Shown: positions 57,108 through 64,000 of the stretch, one piece after another | How positions within the stretch are numbered: the stretch's first letter is position 1 | How the letters are laid out: each line of letters starts with the position of its first letter | NCBI GenBank assembly: GCA_001465935.1 | Contig: LNKV01000021.1 | Location: 652,501-716,500 of the forward strand | Direction of reading: 5' to 3' | Source: Clarireedia homoeocarpa | Taxonomy: Eukaryota > Ascomycota > Leotiomycetes > Helotiales > Rutstroemiaceae | DNA: 64,000 nt | Program-made: the position numbers and the translations under genes | The notes under the pieces: model-generated | Databases searched by the model: none | The model's input: only the letters and a program-made list of their open reading frames with translations | Told to the model about the DNA's origin: nothing

Positions 57108-58254
57108 ATGATTACACCAATTGTGAGAAGAAGCCTCTTGCAAAGCACTAGACATGCTAGAACATTCAGTTCAAGTCCAGTGCTTGCATCACAAGAAGTG
57201 AAGAAGCTGGGTGTTATTGGAGCGGGACAGATGGTAGGTTGACCTGCGATATTCCATACGAAGCGGTTTGGGATGTTAATTGAGCGTAGGGTTTGGGCAT
57301 AGCTTTAGTGGCGGCGCAAAAAGCAGGTGTGCCGGTGACACTCGTCGATACAAGCCAAGCATCTCTGGACAAAGGTCTCGCGTTCGCAGGTATGTACCCC
57401 TCCTCCGCTCTTCCATTCCCCTCCTCAAACAGCACACTTCACTAATTCCTGCATCTACACCTAGAAAAACTCCTTGCCAAAGACGTAAGCAAACAACGTA
57501 TAACCCAAGAGCAATCCGACTCTGCCCGCGCCCTACTCCACCCCACCACCAAAATGGAGGACCTCTCCAACGCAGACTTCGTAATCGAAGCAGTCCCGGA
57601 AATCCCCTCCTTAAAATTCTCCATCTTCAAATCCCTCGCACAAATCTGTCCTCCACACGCCATCCTCGCCACCAACACCTCCTCCATATCCATAACCCGC
57701 ATCGCAGCCTCCACCACCGACGACCCCACCAACACCAGCGCATCTTCACGCGTAATCTCCACACACTTCATGAACCCTGTGCCCATCCAAAAAGGCGTCG
57801 AGATAATCACCGGCCTGCAAACCTCCTCTTCTACTCTCGAAACCGCCATTGCGTTTGTTCAGCGCATGGGCAAGATCCCTTCGACGTCAGCGGATTCGCC
57901 GGGCTTTTTGGCAAACCGTATACTGATGCCTTATATCAACGAGGCGATTATATGTCTGGAGACGGGCGTCGGTAGCCGTGATGATATCGATGCGATTATG
58001 AAGAATGGGACGAATGTACCGATGGGTCCGTTGCAGCTGGCCGATTTTATTGGCATTGATACCTGTTTAGCGATCATGAAGGTGCTGTATGAGGAGACGG
58101 GGGATAGCAAGTATAGGCCGAGTGTGCTGTTGAAGAAGATGGTGGATGCGGGGTGGTTGGGAAAGAAGAGCGGGAAAGGGTCAGTTCCTTGTCCCCCGTC
58201 CTTGTGGTATTGAGTAGTAATGCTAACAGATGTGCTAGATTCTATGATTATTAA
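57108..58254 (+). CDS. 3-hydroxyacyl-CoA (3-hydroxybutyryl-CoA) dehydrogenase, mitochondrial
   Basis: Four exons: 57108..57233, 57290..57389, 57465..58179, 58239..58254 (318 aa). The last exon encodes only ...FYDY and stop, matching the conserved KGFYDY end of the family. Introns have GTAGGT/GTATGT/GTCAGT donors and TAG acceptors. The first ~28 residues (MITPIVRRSLLQSTRHARTFSSS) are Arg/Ser-rich without acids, a mitochondrial targeting peptide. NAD binding is by GVIGAGQMGLGIA (35-47). His176 in THFMNPVP and Glu188 in KGVEIITG form the catalytic pair, and NRILMPYINEA, GPLQLADFIGID and WLGKKSGKG follow. The enzyme oxidises L-3-hydroxyacyl-CoA with NAD+ in mitochondrial beta-oxidation, short-chain class. 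It is transcribed divergently from TOF1. Confidence 0.93.
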
Positions 58255-59543
58255 ACGAAAGGAACATGCTTCTCTGAAGCAGTATGAAAACATTTTCTTA
58301 GATCTGCAGTCAGGTAGAGAACCTCAGCGGAAACCCAATAGACAAAACAAAAATAGCATCTCCTACTTGTGCTCACAGTAGCTACAATCACATCCAGTCT
58401 CACAAAATCAAAGATCAAAAAAGTATTCCACAGACCGATCACATTATTGTCTTAATATCTACAAGTAATTCCTTTTCCCCTCTGTCTATCCAGTCCCAGC
58501 CAATCCTCCCTCATACTGGCGAACCCCCCTTCCTCAAGCCGAAACCCAACCTCGAATACCTTCCCACTTTTCGTTTTTTTTTCCCATCACAAAAAAAAAA
58601 AAAAAAAAAAAATCAAGCCCGCTCAAATCGGTAACAGCAATTCACAAAGACACAAAATCAAAATACACACAATCGCTCAAACCTAACCCCTTAGCTCGAA
58701 AAGATGAACTAGAAGCAGCAAGAAAAACAACGAAACCGAATCAAATCAAATCAATCACACGAAACGAAGTATAAAACAGAAGCGTCCCTCCGAAGCAAGA
58801 AAGCAAATGAAGAAGAAGAAGAAAAAAAAAGGCGAGAGAACAGAACACAAAATTATACACAGTAGGAAGTCCACAAAAAGGGCGACTTCCTACAACGAAT
58901 TCCTCTTTCAAAGAAAGATTCAAGTAAAAGGAATAAGTGCGAAGAGAAAAAAAGAATATACCATAGAATGGAATAGATAGATAGAAAGATCCCCAATCCC
59001 GAGTTAAAAGCCTAGCTAAACCCCTTATCCGGAAGGAAGAAAGAAACTGAAAAGAAAAAAAAAAAAAAAAATTCCGGATGATAGCCTCGAGAGGAGGAAA
59101 AAAAATACAAGAGAATAGAAGGTGTATTGGTGATGCTCAATACCAGAGGAAGGATTTTTTTTTTAAATGGTGGTATCTTGGGCAGGATGCGTAGTTGGAG
59201 GATCGAAGGGTGAGGGAAAGGAATGAAGGTGCCATGTGTATGGCTTATGCCCGGTCTTGCGGTGGTTGCAGGTATGAGGGTTCTGGGCTGATGGATGTAT
59301 TCGAACGTATGAGGGATTCATAAGCGCTAAAGGGACGAGAAGAGGATAGAAGAGTAGGAGGACTCGTGTATGGGTGTGTGGATCGAGGTGATGGGAGCGA
59401 GAAGAGGTGAATGGACCTTTGGTAGAGTGACGACAAATGCATATGATGATCTCGTGTGGAATAAAAAGAGTTCTACGCTCTTTTAAGATGCATGCGATAA
59501 ACGCGAACCAAAACTTTTGGTGTTTCCGAACCGGCAAAATCGT
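58255..59543. other. intergenic region, A-rich
   Basis: It lies between convergent genes. A-rich simple stretches occur near 58589-58612, 58803-58829 and 59055-59072, and a T run near 59156-59164. No gene is supported; it should hold two 3' UTRs. Confidence 0.55.
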
Positions 59544-61749
59544 TTATGAAGATGGCATGTGAGGCGGTCCATAAGAACCAGGCATGGTAAAACTCCTTTT
59601 CCGTTTGTGGTGGATGTCGAATTCCGAAGCAGGCCGAAGATGGAATGTCGCGTCGCTGTTATTACGTTGCGATTGGTGACTGTGGTTACCATTCTCCAAG
59701 CTGTTTTGGTTCTGCGCACTGAAGTCCCGCTCGCCTTGAGTTATGCGTCCGCCACTGACGCTTGAGTTGTATGCATTGGTGAAGTCCTGGGGAGGGGCCA
59801 TTGGCGCGCTTAATTGAGGGTGATTGGCTTCGACTGGGGTCCTGGGCAAGGAAAAGTCCATCGGTGCCGTTAAGGGTGCGCTTGGGAAGCCTGCAGAGTA
59901 TGCAGATGCAAACGTGCTGGCTCGACTTGTTGGAGGATGTCCGTGCGAAGGACTGTGCTGTGAAAGCGTGCGGTATTGTGTTCGGAGATCAAGACCTGGG
60001 GTGAAAGCAGCCGAAGAAGCAGCTCGTAGGCGAGACATGGCTGATGGGGAGGATTGTGAGTGTGAAGGATGCGTTGATGAATAATTCATATGAGGTGATT
60101 GGTGCATGCTTGAATCTGTTCTGGGTTAGGTTGTGATTTTCCTTTTAACAAGAAATCAGGAGGGCACTGTACTTACTAGGGTAGGAATTTGTATCAAAAT
60201 GCTGCGCATTGACCGAGTTGTTTGAGATCTGCTCAGGCTGGTACATGGATTGTTGTCGCCCAGTAGACTGAGGGCTTGGTTGCCCTGTCTGATAATGCGC
60301 GTAATCTAATGTTTCACCCTTCCAAGACATGCTTGATCTTAATGGTGATTGAAGCGATTCCGATCTAGATCTTGACATGGTCTCGCGAAGTTGCAATGGC
60401 TGTAAAGATCGGCCGGCATGGTGGCGCGGCTGCGCAACATTTGGGAAACCTGCTTGTCGATCGAAAGGATTCGAACTTCGGGGGCCAGAGCTCATTGGGC
60501 TGGACAAGTGACTTTGGAAATATCGGTCAGATGAATTCATGGATACCGGTGATAGAACGTCCGGTGTTCCCATAGAATTTCCTGGTGTAAATCCAACATG
60601 GCCAAACGCTGGGCTTAGGCCCGTTGGTGACATATGTTCGTCGTGTTCGTTTCTGCGCATGGTGTCTACCATTAAAGGTCGTATCATATGATCTGCATAA
60701 TTCGGTACGAAATCAACGGGCGATTGCATTGGGGTACCGATGCCGTGGACTGCACCATAGGGCGAGTGTAAAGCCTGAACATTGTCGAAATCGTCTGGCA
60801 CGGCTCTCATCTTCATCATTCGTTCTCGGTCGTCCGCTGTTAATCTCTTTATCTTCGCGCGTCTATTCTTGTTAACTCTTTTCTGACTACAAATATGACT
60901 AGTAATTACTTACCTGTTCTGGAACCAGACCTGGACTTGTCTAGGGCTCAGGCCAGGAATTTCCCTAGATAGACGTTCCCGGTGGGCAGCATCAGGATGG
61001 GCTTGCTTCGCGAACTCGCTCATCAAGAATCGCGTTTGCTGATGCGTAAGACTAGGGTCCCATTAGTTCTATATTGCAGGCTGAGACATGATCGAGGGAA
61101 CTTACCGAAATCTCTTCATCTTCCTTCGTTCAGCCCGTCGTTCGGCAGCTGTTTGAGCAGTTCCGGACGCGCCATCTTCGGCATCAAGCATTTCATCGTC
61201 GTCTTCATCGTCATCATCTTCTTCTTTGGGGTCGAGAAGAGCATCCCCCTCTTCACTCACTAACCCTCCTTGTTGTACCGGCGTGCTGGAGGCAGATGAT
61301 AATGGGTTCGAGACAATCGAACCGAGAGAAAGAGCTGTCGACTCAGTAGACACCAGCGAGTCGTCAAGGATCGCATTCGATGCTGGTTGACCACAATCTC
61401 CTGGCGCGGAGTCGGGACGTTCTACAACTGGAGTTGCCTCTGTTTCCTGTCTAATTGGACCAAGGGTATGTCTATGTTCTAAAGGCGGCCTAGAGCTAGG
61501 TTGCTGATGACTTTGATGCTGGTTCTCGTTGCTTGCCAAGGTGGAACTTGTTGAGTGCTCATAGTTCTGGTGGAGTAGGCTATTCTCCCCGGAGACTTGG
61601 TATGTAGAGTACTGTTCTCGCCAGTCCGGCTGTGGTGGCAGAGCTTCAAAGTTCGACATGCGTGGAGAAGCGGCGTTCTGGTAGAGGGACCCGAGCTTGC
61701 TGGAAGACCAAGTATTCCGTCCTGTATCGCATTGCCGTGTAACGAGCAT
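59544..61749 (-). CDS. homeobox transcription factor
   Basis: Four exons: 61749..61106, 61051..60914, 60862..60177, 60115..59544 (679 aa). Introns of 54, 51 and 61 bp are canonical and all junctions keep frame. The homeodomain occupies about residues 210-269 and includes LTHQQTRFLMSEFAKQ. Its recognition helix SPRQVQVWFQNRRAKIKR has the diagnostic WFQNRR at 257-262, and one intron splits the codon of Arg261. An acidic run (DPKEEDDDDEDDDE) precedes it. The C-terminal ~400 residues are Ser/Pro/Gln/His-rich, as in fungal activators, ending near a basic HHKRKRSF. Fungal HOX factors of this kind control conidiation, appressoria and hyphal morphology; the exact orthologue is not assigned. The start is uncertain: an in-frame stop lies about 20 bp upstream, and coding-like sequence in another frame (61919-61750) may be an earlier exon. 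Confidence 0.88.
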
Positions 61750-64000
61750 TGAGAGAGTGTTAATTTCTGACCGTTAGAGAGGTCTAATGAAGGTCCTTTT
61801 TGGTCCTCCGGAGATGCTCGGTTCGAGAAGGGTGCTGTATTTTGTTTTGAATAGAACTGTGGTGATAAGAGCCGTGGAATGAACGAGTGTAAGGGCTGCT
61901 GTGTACAATAGCTGATCACTGACCAGAGAACATAAGGCCTATCGAAGGCAAATGCTTGTTGAATTGAATCCGGTAATCAAATCGAATCCGGCTTGATGAT
62001 GTCGAAGTTACAAAGCTCTTTCCTGAAGCTCTTGATCGATAGAGAAGATAGAGAAATTTATCCGGAAGGTTTGCTTGAGATCTGCTAAATAAGGTTGATT
62101 GAATTCTGCTCCACAGTCTCGGGGGTGTAAATGAAGGGTTTTGTATGTCAGGACAAGTCGCAAAACGCGTATACCTTCCAGAAGATTTTGATATAGCTTG
62201 GGAAGTTGTTAATCAATAACTTTCTCTTGGAAAAAGGATGAAGCGACCTGGTTCAAGGGTGACTTGGGTCTTGGTGAATGGATGTGGCGAGTGTCCTGCG
62301 TCAACCAAATGTAGGATAAATTGCTTCTTGTTTTAATGACGTGCTGCGTCCGTCTTTAAGGAATAACGGGAGTTGAAGTTGAAGGGGGGTCGTTGTCTTG
62401 CTTTCCACGTTCGATCAACAAGCGTCGGGTGATAGAGACAAGATTGATGGCCTTTGATATAATTCCCTGATTATGATCACCATAACAAGGACACTGGACC
62501 CGAGAAGCGCCCTGTCACCCCTGTTTCTCTCGACTTACAGGACAGCCCTTGGCGTTGCAGCAGAGTGCCGCTGAAGTAAATTGTACCGATGATAAAGTCT
62601 AACTAGCATACACGCGGAGCGGAGTAGTGTCAAATATCCACCCAGATTCGATACAGGGCTTGCACGGTTGCGTCTAGGATATATGCTTGGGAAAGGTCGG
62701 ACGTGGGATGAGACTTGGGAGAGTACAGTAGCACAACCAAAGTGGATGAAAAAAAGGTAGTTGGGGAAGTCTTTAATGCACGAGGACATTCATAGTCAGC
62801 CACAGGCAGACAAAAATGACAGCAAGAAGATTGAGCCGGTTCAATGCAAAAGCTCTGTCGAAAAGCCCCTTGTGGCTCTAGAGACGATTGGCAAATGGGG
62901 ATGGAGCTGTAGCAACATGCTGGAGAGCACTCTATCGAGAACTGTGCAGGACGTTGGATAAGATGAATTGAAGGTGCGACCTGGATTGTAGGGATCTGAT
63001 GCCGGCGCAATCATCCGATTCTCAGATGAAGCATCCGAATGGACCAACAGGAAAAGGTTAAAAGTCCAGCAGGGCTCCGCAGAAAAGTGAGTTGTATCGA
63101 TCTGAGCTAAGCCTGATGGAGGAGAGCTTGAGAGAACAGCGGATATGACAGGGGACTAGCGGAGAGATCGAGGCTGGGCCTCTTGAACGAGGATCACTGG
63201 TTCTCATTGCATGATTCTGCGGATCAACACACAAACCGTTGTCACTAATAAAATTCCACCCAATGGAGGCGAGGACAGACATGGGGGCCCCAGACTGTTA
63301 TTTTCAAGCAGTCATTAAACAACGTGACGACCCTGCCGCGCGCAGATTGAGGAACAGGCGTAAAAAGCCTAAGTGCCCATTTGAGCAGTTTTTCCGTACT
63401 CCGTACGATTGAAGTGAAAAGGTGATTGACAAGACTATTCACTGATGCACAGCAGGGAAGGGAGGAATGGCTTTGCAAGGAAAACCCGTGTCTTCCAATC
63501 GAGGCGAAGTAAAGCTAAGTATAAGGTGTTGGGGAAAGGCCTGACGAAGGACTCAAGCTACTGTAGTGTTGTGTAACTACATAGTAATCCTACGGAAGAA
63601 TAATGCATTTCATAATCCGTCGAACCCAGGCGAACCTAGCTCCTACAGTAGGTACCGTATTTCGTACCGTTGATGATGGGGTGGGGTGGGAGGAGTGTGA
63701 ATGGGGGCTAGGAGGTTAGTCGTATGTTGACACGCTAAGAAGTGCTAATTAGCTGCTAAGGATGTTCGAAATCTAAATGATAGAAGCCTAGAAGCTCCGA
63801 AGGCCTTCGATGAAATTTCGAAAATTAGCGGAATTGCGGGTAAGGTTTCGAGGTATTTGATGGCTTTGGACCGTTTGGGTGATTTGGTCAGCGTGGTTTC
63901 AAATCTTGCTAGGATTAGATCAAAGCCGTCATCCACCTAATTCTCAAGACCCGAAGCGACTACCAGTAAAGGAAATACCCACCTCCTGGCTAGCAGGCTA
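61750..64000. other. right-edge interval upstream of homeobox gene
   Basis: About 2.2 kb with no confident gene. Positions about 61770-61919 (minus) read RASPEDQKGPSLDLSNG-like sequence that may be a 5' exon or UTR of the homeobox gene. The rest holds ORFs of at most 126 codons without motifs. The long upstream region is typical of developmental regulators. Confidence 0.5.

Overview
The window is nuclear DNA of a filamentous ascomycete. Protein genes carry short introns (about 44-170 bp, one of 264 bp) with GTRAGT-type donors, CTAAC-like branch sites and YAG acceptors. Several proteins belong to fungal families: a UmtA/LaeA-like methyltransferase, an MDR1/FLR1-type MFS transporter, DUF5672 proteins and a fungal homeobox factor. 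I infer a member of the Leotiomycetes, possibly Sclerotiniaceae (Botrytis/Sclerotinia), but nothing in the window proves the genus. I saw no rRNA, no convincing tRNA and no CRISPR array.

Layout. 0-8.3 kb: an alpha/beta hydrolase cut by the left edge, a membrane-anchored monothiol glutaredoxin and an MFS drug-efflux transporter, all on +. 9.6-12.6 kb: DNA polymerase epsilon/chromatin subunit Dpb4 and a Ser/Thr-rich single-pass membrane protein, both on -. 12.6-25.6 kb is gene-poor and rich in microsatellites; its only gene is the methyltransferase (19.9-21.3 kb, -). 25.6-40.2 kb: an NDP-glucose 4,6-dehydratase of the fungal/plant UDP-rhamnose type (-), a SLC35/TPT-type transporter (+), a decayed FAD monooxygenase and three DUF5672 glycosyltransferase-like paralogues. 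40-48 kb: two near-identical 215-bp inverted-repeat elements, a Copia-type gag remnant with its primer-binding site, and an unusual protein with an LMW-phosphatase-like N-terminus and a KH-like C-terminus. 48.3-62 kb: a GNAT acetyltransferase, a probable broken ORF, protein N-terminal methyltransferase NTM1/Tae1, replication-fork protein Tof1/Swi1/Timeless, a mitochondrial 3-hydroxyacyl-CoA dehydrogenase and a homeobox transcription factor.

How the genes may work together. The two DNA replication genes (DPB4 and TOF1) both have ACGCG/TTTCGCGT (MBF/E2F-type) sites close upstream, which suggests G1/S co-regulation. The 25.6-40.2 kb stretch brings together nucleotide-deoxysugar synthesis, a candidate Golgi nucleotide-sugar/phosphate transporter and three type II membrane glycosyltransferase-like proteins. 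It could be a small glycan-assembly neighbourhood, but this rests on proximity only. Exon structures were worked out by hand from splice signals and reading-frame continuity.
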